A stretch of 64,000 nucleotides of DNA, taken from positions 1,178,001-1,242,000 of the forward strand of contig JADJUS010000004.1 of assembly GCA_016716905.1 (NCBI GenBank), written 5' to 3'. Positions within the stretch are counted from its first letter, which is position 1. Each line of letters begins with the position of its first letter. A model generated the notes under the pieces. The model did not search any database. It was not told the DNA's origin and saw nothing but the letters and a program-made list of their open reading frames with translations. The position numbers and the translations under genes were made by a program. Source of the DNA: Acidobacteriota bacterium. Lineage in GTDB: Bacteria; Acidobacteriota; Vicinamibacteria; Vicinamibacterales; SCN-69-37. Shown piece after piece: positions 35,603-43,001 of the stretch.

Positions 35603-38094
35603 CCGCTGCCGTGATTCTCGACACTCTGGTCGAAGCGTCCACCCGGGCGCTTGTCGTCGCGGCCCTTGTCGCCCTCGCCCTTGCCACCTTCCGCGTAAAG
35701 GTACCGGCCATTCGGCATGCGGCCTGGACAGCCGCGCTGGTCGCGATGCTTCTACTGCCGGCGGTATCGGGCTGGATGCCCACATTGCCGTTACCCGCCT
35801 GGGTGCCTGACGTTCGGGTGCTTGGCCCTGCCGCGGTCTCAACGCCTGCGACGGCCTCTGTGGTTGCGTCACCCGTGGCCGCGCGGCTCGCTGAGCGTTC
35901 GGCTGGCTCGGTCGAGGAGACAGGTGCAACCGGGCGAGCGGTGACGACCCTGGCCGCGGATTCGTCTGGCCCGTCGGCGTCAGCTCAGGTGCCGCCGGCC
36001 GCACGCGCATCGACATGGCGCGAGTGGACTGTGATCGCCTGGCTCGTGGTGGCGTGCATCCTTCTCCTGCGGGAACTGGCCGGTGCGTGGGTGGCGCATC
36101 GCCTCGCCAGCAGCGGCGTGCCGGTTGACGGCGAGGGCCAGGTGTTCGAATCGCCCCGCATCATTTCGCCGGTCGTCGTCGGTGTCCTCGCGCCTCGTGT
36201 GATGGTGCCCTCGTCATGGCCGCAGTGGGGAGCCGGCGTACGCGAAATGGTCCTGCTCCACGAACGCGCCCACGTCACGCGAAGGGACCCTCTCGTGGCG
36301 TGCCTCGCACGCGTCAATCGCGCGGTGTTCTGGTTCCATCCCGTCGCCTGGTGGCTCGAGCGCCATCTCAAAACCGTCTCGGAAAAAGCGTGCGACGAAG
36401 TGGTGGTGCGCGCCGTGCGCGAACCACGACTGTATGCGGCGATGCTCGTCGAGATGGCCCGGCGTCTGCAGCGCGACGGCCGACGCGTGGCGTGGCAGGG
36501 CATCGGCATCGTCGACAGCCGCAGGTTCGAAGACCGCGTCGATCGCGTGCTTGCCGGGCCATCGCCGGAATTGTCCCGTCTCCGGAAGGCGACTCTGACC
36601 GGTCTGTGTGCGCTGCTCGTCGCCGTCGGCGTCGCGTGTGGCACGCCCGTGCCGCCGTTGGCCGAAGACCCGGAGCTTGCGAAGTCCATCACCAGGCAAT
36701 ACGCGCGGCTGGCTGACTATGAAGCGGCGCAGAAGCTGACGCTCGAACAGGTGGCCGAACTGGAGCGGGTTGTTGCCGCAAACCCAGACGACCTCAGGGC
36801 CACCGAGAAGTTGATCACGTTCTACAGCCAGCGCGGCCAGAAACTGATGGGCTGGAACGAGATGCTCGCCGCACGGCGGCCGCACATCCTGCGCATGATT
36901 GCGCAGCACCCAGAGTCGGGCCTCGTCCGCTGGCCGTACGTCCGTCGCCTGGACCCGGATGGGTACGACCAGGCCAGGGCGTTGTGGCTGGCGCACACCG
37001 AACGTCCCGATGTCAGTACCCACGTGCTCTCGGAAGCCGCAACATTCTTTGAACGCTCCGAAAAGCCACTCGCGGAGCAACTGCTTCTTCGGGCCCAGGC
37101 GGCAGATCCCGACGGTCCGACACCACGGGTGGCCGTCAGTGGTGTCTATCGCCTTCCGTGGGCGCGCCGACTCGGCGCCCTCTACGCCATGGCGATTGTC
37201 GGTTCCGACGGCGACTCGTCGTACGACACCGTGACGACGGTGAGCACTGAAGTGATGAGGAGCCCGTTCGCAAAACACGCGAGGCAGAAGCTGGATGAGT
37301 CAACGGACTCGGACATGCTTCTGGGTGCGAGCGAATTCCTTTCTCGCAACGCGGCCAATGCGAAGGTGGACTTTGTTCCAAAGGACCTTGGGCTTGTCTA
37401 CGCCGAGCGACTGCTGAAACTCAATCCGGCGTCAGAGACCGCGCGCCGGATTCTGGCAGGGCCGGCGCACGACGCCGAATATGCCCGGATGGTGAAACTG
37501 CTCGGCCAGACGGCTCCGGGATTGCCACTGAAGTCACCAGCGTCAACGCGGCCTGATGAAAACGCGGCGTTTGAGCAGTTATCCGACGCGCTGAAGCTTG
37601 AATACGCGCACCAACTCTTGTGGCAGCCGTACGGCCTGGCAATGCGGGCGTATGACCAGAACGACGAGCCCGCAGCGAAGGCCGCGCTGGAGAACTTCAA
37701 GCGGCGTGCCGAGGTCATCGAGCGTCTTGCAGCGGCCGCCCCCGCATCCGGAGCCACTGCCTCGATCGTCGCCGACCTGCACATTGCGTTTGGTACCTAC
37801 GCGATGCGCCAGGGCGACCGGCGCGAAGCCGTGCGCCGGTTGACGATGGCGACGACCGCGGCTGCCACGGCGCCGGCCCAGGCGGACTCTGTGACGGGCA
37901 TTAGTGCCGGCGCCACGCGTCTGACCCACGACTTGCTCACCGCAGGCGAACGCGAATCAGTGGCGGCGTTTTACGACGCGGTCTCTAAGAACGTCGAGCC
38001 GTGGCAACGGCGCGTCTTCGAGGACGCCGCCGCGGCCATCCGCGCCGGACGCATGCCGCGCGAGTACCAAAGCTATCTCGCGCACATGCGCTGA
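35599..38094 (+). CDS. BlaR1-like M56 metallopeptidase with long TPR-like sensor domain
   Basis: The protein is 831 aa. Membrane helices lie near residues 17-33, 38-55 and 140-157, with one more after the protease at about 334-350. The zinc motif HERAH is at 221-225, with ARVNRAVFWFHPVAWW after it and EKACDEVVV as the third-ligand region. The C-terminal 480 residues are helical and TPR-like (KLTLEQVAELERVVAANPDD), not a penicillin-binding fold, so the signal is not evidently a beta-lactam. A lipoprotein-like VGVACGT follows the last helix. It should cleave BlaI on receiving an unknown periplasmic signal. Confidence 0.88.
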   Translation: MTAAVILDTLVEASTRALVVAALVALALATFRVKVPAIRHAAWTAALVAMLLLPAVSGWMPTLPLPAWVPDVRVLGPAAVSTPATASVVASPVAARLAERSAGSVEETGATGRAVTTLAADSSGPSASAQVPPAARASTWREWTVIAWLVVACILLLRELAGAWVAHRLASSGVPVDGEGQVFESPRIISPVVVGVLAPRVMVPSSWPQWGAGVREMVLLHERAHVTRRDPLVACLARVNRAVFWFHPVAWWLERHLKTVSEKACDEVVVRAVREPRLYAAMLVEMARRLQRDGRRVAWQGIGIVDSRRFEDRVDRVLAGPSPELSRLRKATLTGLCALLVAVGVACGTPVPPLAEDPELAKSITRQYARLADYEAAQKLTLEQVAELERVVAANPDDLRATEKLITFYSQRGQKLMGWNEMLAARRPHILRMIAQHPESGLVRWPYVRRLDPDGYDQARALWLAHTERPDVSTHVLSEAATFFERSEKPLAEQLLLRAQAADPDGPTPRVAVSGVYRLPWARRLGALYAMAIVGSDGDSSYDTVTTVSTEVMRSPFAKHARQKLDESTDSDMLLGASEFLSRNAANAKVDFVPKDLGLVYAERLLKLNPASETARRILAGPAHDAEYARMVKLLGQTAPGLPLKSPASTRPDENAAFEQLSDALKLEYAHQLLWQPYGLAMRAYDQNDEPAAKAALENFKRRAEVIERLAAAAPASGATASIVADLHIAFGTYAMRQGDRREAVRRLTMATTAAATAPAQADSVTGISAGATRLTHDLLTAGERESVAAFYDAVSKNVEPWQRRVFEDAAAAIRAGRMPREYQSYLAHMR

Positions 38095-38129
38095 AGGACG
38101 CAACGCGCGCGCGCTCGCCGCGTTGGGCG

Positions 38130-38339
38130 TAATGGCGAAATGTCACAAATGTCCGAAATGGCGAAATGTCGGACAAACCGATTGCAGGGAAGAATGACCG
38201 AATGTCTTTGCCCTCCAATGGTTGAATCTGCTGCTCCGAGGTCATTCGTTCATTGCGCGCCTTGGACATTCCCAGATTCTTCCCTGCATTGGTTTATCCG
38301 CAGTTCGCCATTTCGGACATTTGTGACATTTCGCCATTA
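38130..38339. mobile_element. MITE-like element, full copy 3
   Basis: A 210-bp copy in the same orientation as copy 1, TAATGGCGAA to TTCGCCATTA, flanked by GGGCG and CGCGG. It lies between the convergent M56 and aldo/keto reductase genes. Confidence 0.88.
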
Positions 38340-38364
38340 CGCGGCGCATCGCCAAGCGCCCTGC

Positions 38365-39366
38365 CTAGACGTCGTGCCCTTTCACCTCATGCGCCGTGTA
38401 AGGCGCTTCCAGCGCCGCGCACTCTGCGGCGTCCAGCGCGATCGACGTGCCGCTGATCGCGTCGTCGAGGTGCGTCATCTTGGTGGCGCCGATGATTGGC
38501 GCGACGACGCCGGGGCGTGAGAGGAGCCAGGCGAGCGCGACCTGGGCCATGGGGAGGCCACGCGCGGTGGCGACGCGCTCAACGGCATCCACAACAAGCC
38601 AGTCCGCCGGATCGCCGTAGAGGGTGGGGGAGTAGGTGTCGGACAATGACCGCGGTGTGCCTGGGCCCTTCACGTGGCCGTCGGACGGGCGCGGGCGCGT
38701 GAGCAGGCCGCGGCCAAGCGGGCTCCACGGAACGAGGCCGACTCCGGCATCGAGGCAGAGCGGGATCATCTCGCGTTCCTCTTCGCGATAGAGCAGGTTG
38801 TAGTGATTCTGCATGGAGATGAAACGCGCCCAGCCATTCCGCTCTGAGATCGACAGGGCTTGCGCCATCCTCCAGGCTGAACCTGAACTTGCGCCCAGGT
38901 AACGGACCTTGCCGGCGCGCACCAGGTCGTGCAGCGCCTCCAGCGTTTCCTCTATCGGCACATCCCGATCGAAGCGGTGGATTTGGTACAGGTCGATGAC
39001 GTCAACGCCAAGGCGCCTGAGGCTGGCGTCGCAGGCCTGCAGGATGTGTTTGCGCGACAGGCCGCCCATATTGGGCGTATCCGCACTGGCGCCCATGGGG
39101 AAGTTGACCTTGGTCGCGATCACCAGTTCTTCGCGGCGCCCCAGTTCCTTCAGCAGGCGCCCGGTGACTTCCTCGCTGGCGCCCATCGAGTACATGTCGG
39201 CGGTATCGAAGTAGTTGATTCCGGCTTCGATCGCCCGCACAAAAAACGGCCGCGCCGCATCTTCATCCAGCACCCACGGCCGCCACGCCGAGGAGCCGTA
39301 GCTCATGCACCCGACGCCGATGCGCGACACCTTCAGGCCGCTTCTTCCTAACCGCTCGTATTTCAT
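38365..39366 (-). CDS. aldo/keto reductase
   Basis: The protein is 333 aa from the ATG at 39366; a GTG two codons earlier is possible. The AKR pattern is plain: GLKVSRIGVGCMSYG, FDTADMYSMG with the catalytic Asp/Tyr, ELVIATKV (Lys) and LYQIHRFD (His). NADPH-dependent TIM-barrel reductase, most like the YajO/AKR11-13 group acting on aldehydes or ketones. It stands alone between repeat elements; no operon context suggests a substrate. Confidence 0.93.
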   Translation of the reverse strand: MKYERLGRSGLKVSRIGVGCMSYGSSAWRPWVLDEDAARPFFVRAIEAGINYFDTADMYSMGASEEVTGRLLKELGRREELVIATKVNFPMGASADTPNMGGLSRKHILQACDASLRRLGVDVIDLYQIHRFDRDVPIEETLEALHDLVRAGKVRYLGASSGSAWRMAQALSISERNGWARFISMQNHYNLLYREEEREMIPLCLDAGVGLVPWSPLGRGLLTRPRPSDGHVKGPGTPRSLSDTYSPTLYGDPADWLVVDAVERVATARGLPMAQVALAWLLSRPGVVAPIIGATKMTHLDDAISGTSIALDAAECAALEAPYTAHEVKGHDV

Positions 39367-39399
39367 TGCCACAGTCTACTTGCTGCTCCGTGCGGTATT

Positions 39400-39465
39400 T
39401 CGTAGCGCGGCGTGAACCTCAACGCCGCGATGTACGGCGGCCTTGAGACCCAGGCCGCCCTACGA
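39400..39465. repeat. REP pair: class B then class A hairpin
   Basis: TCGTAG, stem GCGGCGT/ACGCCGC, an 8-base spacer, stem GCGGCCT/AGGCCGC (with GGCGG start) and CTACGA. The pair is enclosed by an outer inverted repeat. Confidence 0.85.
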
Positions 39466-39477
39466 GGTCAGGCCAAT

Positions 39478-39639
39478 GCACGAGTGCCCAAATCCTCGAA
39501 TGTCCAAGGCGCGCAATGAACGAATGACCTTGGAGCGGCAGATTCAGACATTGGAGGGCAAAGACATTCCCACATTCTTCCCTGCAATCGGTTTGTCCGA
39601 CATTTCGCCATTTCGGACATTTGTGACATTTCGCCATTA
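39478..39639. mobile_element. MITE-like element, left end replaced
   Basis: The centre (orientation as in copy 2) and right terminus are intact, but the left terminal repeat is missing; the REP pair ends 12 bases upstream. Confidence 0.8.
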
Positions 39640-39674
39640 CCGCGTGGCAAACTTTTCGGCGCTCCGCACGTCTA

Positions 39675-39696
39675 TTACTCCTACGGAGCAGAGTAA
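39675..39696. promoter_or_regulatory. candidate PadR operator
   Basis: TTACT and AGTAA are arranged as an inverted repeat around CCTACGGAGCAG, ending just before the PadR start at 39697. The inner GGAG also serves as the likely ribosome binding site. Confidence 0.45.
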
Positions 39697-40044
39697 ATGC
39701 CACGAACAGAGTCCTTGGGCGAGTTTGAACAGTCTGTCCTGCTGGCCATCGCGCACCTCATTCAGGCCAACGAGGACGTGTATGGCGTGAGTGTCCGGCA
39801 GGTCATCGAGTCGCGCACCGGGCGCAGTGTGCCCGTCGGCGCCCTGTATACGGCCCTCGATCGCCTGGAGCGCAAGGGCTACGTCTCCTCGGAGATGGGT
39901 GACCCCACGCCGTCGCGCGGCGGCCGCGCCAAGCGGCATTTCGTCCTTCGCCCGGCAGGCGCCGCCGCCCTTGAACGCTCGCGCGACTACCTCGCCAGGA
40001 TGTGGCAGGGCCTGGCCCCCATCTCACGGCGGACCCGCGCATGA
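39697..40044 (+). CDS. PadR family transcriptional regulator
   Basis: The protein is 115 aa with the PadR winged helix: LGEFEQSVLLAIAHLIQ, then YGVSVRQVIESRTG, GALYTALDRLERKGYVSSEM and the wing GRAKRHFVLRPAG. The coiled C-terminal helix is short. Its stop overlaps the ADOP permease start (ATGA). In Acidobacteria, PadR and ADOP genes are regularly coupled, with the regulator thought to repress the transporter. A candidate operator lies just upstream. Confidence 0.93.
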   Translation: MPRTESLGEFEQSVLLAIAHLIQANEDVYGVSVRQVIESRTGRSVPVGALYTALDRLERKGYVSSEMGDPTPSRGGRAKRHFVLRPAGAAALERSRDYLARMWQGLAPISRRTRA

Positions 40045-42785
40045 CGCCGACCCCCCCACGCCTGGCCCGGTGGCTGCTTGAGCGCTTCACCATTGCCGCC
40101 GACCGTGACGCGGTTCTTGGTGACCTGAACGAAGAGTTCGAAACGCGCGCCCAGGTGTCGCCGGCCGATGCCGCCCGGTGGTACCGGCGCCAGGCCATCC
40201 AATCACTCGTGCCGGTGTTGCGCCGACGCTGGCCGGCCAGCATCTCTCCCACACCCTCAGGAGCCCTCATGGATTCGTTGTGGCAGGACGTCCGGTTTGC
40301 GTTTCGACTCTCGCGGCGCAAGCCGTTGGTCTCAGTGGTGGCGATTCTGTCGCTCGTCATCGGCATCGCACTGGCCACCGTCGTGTTTTCCATCCTGAAC
40401 GCCGCAGTGCTCAGGCCGCTGCCGGTCTCGGCGCCCGACGATCTGGTGGTGGTGCTCGAGCAGCGCCCCACCAGCATCCAACACCAGATGTCGTATCCCG
40501 ACTACCTCGACATCCGCGCTGAACAGCGCGCGTTCGTGGACATCTTCGGGTGGAGCCCGCGGCAAATGGTGGCGACCGTGGGCAACGCCACCACCATCGT
40601 GGACGCGGAGCTTGTCACCGGCGGCTACTTCACCACCCTCGGCGTGCGAACCATCTCCGGTCGTCCCATCGGTGACGATGACGATAAGCCGGGGCAGCCA
40701 CCGGTGGCTGTGGTGAGCGAACGATTGTGGCGGGCGTGGGGGCGCTCCCTGCCGCTCGAATCCGGCGCGACCGTGGTCTTCAACAACGCGCCCTTCGCCA
40801 TCGTGGGTATCGTGCCCAACACCTTTTCGGGAGTTGAGATCGGCCGCAGGGCAGACGTGTGGGTGCCTGTGGTGCAGCGAGCGATCGCCACTGGAAACCC
40901 GACCGATGCGGCCATCTCGTCTCGACGCACGAGCTGGCTGACGGTGATGGGCCGACGGCGCCCCGGCACCAGCCACGCCGCGCTCACGAGCGACCTGATG
41001 CAAATCGAGCAAGGGCTGTATCCCAAGTGGGAACGCACCGAGCCGCGACGCCTCTATGCCGGACCTGGGTCTCACGGTGACTTCACCGTGCCTGAGTCGG
41101 TTGTCTCGACGCTGCAGGCGCTGTTGATAGCCACCTTCGTTGTGCTGCTTGTGGCGTGCGCCAATGTGGCGAACCTGCTGATGGCCCGGGCGGCCGATCG
41201 GAGTCGTGAACTGGCGCTCCGGCTGGCGCTGGGGGCGGGTCGATGGCGGTTGTTCCGTCTCATCGTGGCGGAAGCCGTGTTGTTGTGTGTGGGCAGTGCG
41301 ATCCTCGGTCTCGGGCTTGCCAGCGCAGGCGCCACCGCGGCCTCACGCCTGATGTTGCGGTTTGGCGAACCGGTCGCGCTTGATCTGTCGATCGACTGGC
41401 GACTGGCGCTGTTTGTGTCGGGACTGGCGTTGGCCTCAGCGCTGCTGTCGAGTCTCGCGCCTGCGGTTCACGTGTTGCGATCCACCCGCCTGGCCGCGAT
41501 GGCTGATGGTGGCCGCGGCGGCACGGCCACTCGCCTTGCCGGCCTCCTGCGATCGGGAATGCTCGTCGGTCAGTTCGCGCTCTCACTTGCGCTGGTCGTC
41601 TCAGCGCTGTTACTCGTCAGGACGGTGGGCAATCTCAGGAACGCGCCCACCGGTTTTGCCACGAATGAAGTGGCGCTGCTGGCCGTGGCGCCGGGCGCGG
41701 CGCAGTTCAGTGAGAGTCGCGCGGACGCGTACGTCACCGAAGGCATCGATCGGCTATCGGCGATCCCCGGCGTTCGGGCAGCGGCCTTCGCGCGCGTTCG
41801 CCCCGTCAACACGGGCGGCTCACGCATGACCATTCATGTGTCCGGCTATGCGCCGCAGCCCGACGAGGACATGGAGATCAACTACAACTCGGTGACCAGT
41901 GCGTACTTTGAAGCCATGGGCATTCGGTTGCTTGATGGCGCGGCGCTTCGCGCACGACCGGTCGCGGCTGCGGCGCCCGCCGCTTCCCAGGCGGCAGCGA
42001 CGGCCGCAGGTCCTCAGGCTGCAGGCCCACCGGCTCCGCCGCCGTTGATCGAGGGTGTCGTCAACGAGACCATGGCCAGGCGCTACTGGCCCAACGCACG
42101 CGCGGTCGGCCAACGGTTCTACCTCGGCGACGACACCACGGGCCAGCCGGTTGAAGTGGTTGGAATGGTGGCCGATGCGAAATATCGCGAGGTGCGCGAG
42201 GAGCCGCGACCCAGTTTCTACGTGCACATGTCGCCCAGGCACGCGCTGGACGGTGTCTTTCACGTACGCGTCGCCGGGGCACTGTCAACCACGATGCCGG
42301 CGCTCAGGCGGGCGCTGGTGGATCTGGCGCCCTCCGTCCCCATCACCCAGACGCGCACCCTGCGCAATCAGATCGACGTGAACATCACGGACGATCGCCT
42401 GGCGATGACCATCGGCGCCGTGCTGGCGGGTGCGGCAATCTTCCTGGCCGGCGTCGGGCTCTTCAGCGCGATGGCACACATGGTGGGCCAGCGCACCAGG
42501 GAGATCGGCGTGCGCGTGGCTCTGGGCGCAACCGCGCTCGGCATTCAGGGGCTCGTGTTTCGCCAGGCCCTGTCGATCACCCTGCTTGGCGCGGCGATTG
42601 GATTCGGACTGGCGATGTGGGCCACTTCTGTCACCGCGAGCCGACTCTACGGCGTTGACCGATTCGACGGGGCAAGCTTCGGCGGAGCCGCGCTGGTTCT
42701 GGCGGCGGTCGCCCTTGGGGCGGCGCTCATTCCAGCGCGACGCGCATCGCGCGTCGATCCTGTGGACGCGCTGCGACGCGACTAG
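40041..42785 (+). CDS. ADOP-type ABC transporter permease (FtsX/MacB-like)
   Basis: The protein is 914 aa from the ATG at 40041. An N-terminal prefix (RLARWLLERF, VLGDLNEEFETR, WYRRQAIQS) precedes the first FtsX unit: helix near 105-125, MacB-type periplasmic domain, then three helices between about 365 and 480. A second unit repeats the layout (helix about 515-537, periplasmic domain, three helices at 795-900), ending RRASRVDPVDALRRD. This duplicated, orphan permease architecture is the acidobacterial 'ADOP' type. No ATPase gene is adjacent. Substrate unknown. An Ala-rich insert lies near 640-670. Confidence 0.93.
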   Translation: MTPTPPRLARWLLERFTIAADRDAVLGDLNEEFETRAQVSPADAARWYRRQAIQSLVPVLRRRWPASISPTPSGALMDSLWQDVRFAFRLSRRKPLVSVVAILSLVIGIALATVVFSILNAAVLRPLPVSAPDDLVVVLEQRPTSIQHQMSYPDYLDIRAEQRAFVDIFGWSPRQMVATVGNATTIVDAELVTGGYFTTLGVRTISGRPIGDDDDKPGQPPVAVVSERLWRAWGRSLPLESGATVVFNNAPFAIVGIVPNTFSGVEIGRRADVWVPVVQRAIATGNPTDAAISSRRTSWLTVMGRRRPGTSHAALTSDLMQIEQGLYPKWERTEPRRLYAGPGSHGDFTVPESVVSTLQALLIATFVVLLVACANVANLLMARAADRSRELALRLALGAGRWRLFRLIVAEAVLLCVGSAILGLGLASAGATAASRLMLRFGEPVALDLSIDWRLALFVSGLALASALLSSLAPAVHVLRSTRLAAMADGGRGGTATRLAGLLRSGMLVGQFALSLALVVSALLLVRTVGNLRNAPTGFATNEVALLAVAPGAAQFSESRADAYVTEGIDRLSAIPGVRAAAFARVRPVNTGGSRMTIHVSGYAPQPDEDMEINYNSVTSAYFEAMGIRLLDGAALRARPVAAAAPAASQAAATAAGPQAAGPPAPPPLIEGVVNETMARRYWPNARAVGQRFYLGDDTTGQPVEVVGMVADAKYREVREEPRPSFYVHMSPRHALDGVFHVRVAGALSTTMPALRRALVDLAPSVPITQTRTLRNQIDVNITDDRLAMTIGAVLAGAAIFLAGVGLFSAMAHMVGQRTREIGVRVALGATALGIQGLVFRQALSITLLGAAIGFGLAMWATSVTASRLYGVDRFDGASFGGAALVLAAVALGAALIPARRASRVDPVDALRRD

Positions 42786-42798
42786 GGCGCCGCGGGCG

Positions 42799-42812
42799 TA
42801 ATGGCGAAATGC
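42799..42812. mobile_element. left-end stub of a MITE-like element
   Basis: TAATGGCGAAATGC, then directly a REP pair. The matching right half resumes at 42900. Confidence 0.75.
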
Positions 42813-42815
42813 ATT

Positions 42816-42899
42816 TCGTAGCGCGGCGTGAACCTCAACGCCGCGATAAACGGCGGCCTTGAGACCCAGGCCGCCCTACGAGGACAGGCCGCCCTACGA
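42816..42899. repeat. REP pair (class B, class A) with 3' duplication, inside a MITE
   Basis: The same B-A order as at 39400, followed by a repeat of GACAGGCCGCCCTACGAG. It replaces the centre of a MITE copy. Confidence 0.85.
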
Positions 42900-42986
42900 G
42901 GAGGGCAGAGACATTCCTACATTCTTCCCTGCAATCGGTTTGTCCGACATTTCGCCATTTCGGACATTTGTGACATTTCGCCATTA
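42900..42986. mobile_element. right half of the interrupted MITE-like element
   Basis: From GAGGGCAGAGACATTCCTAC through the right terminus, ending CCATTA. Orientation of the centre matches copy 2. Confidence 0.82.
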
Positions 42987-43001
42987 CACGCGGGAGCGCG
43001 C

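Noticed and set aside
36520..36545. tRNA-like GGTTCGAA T-loop motif
   Set aside because: It lies inside the M56 coding sequence and no acceptor stem or cloverleaf can be formed around it.
33899..43001. Composite transposon made of MITE copies around TonB, BlaI-M56, reductase and PadR-ADOP genes
   Set aside because: Copies are present between every gene set rather than as one outer pair, and no transposase is encoded; independent insertions are simpler.
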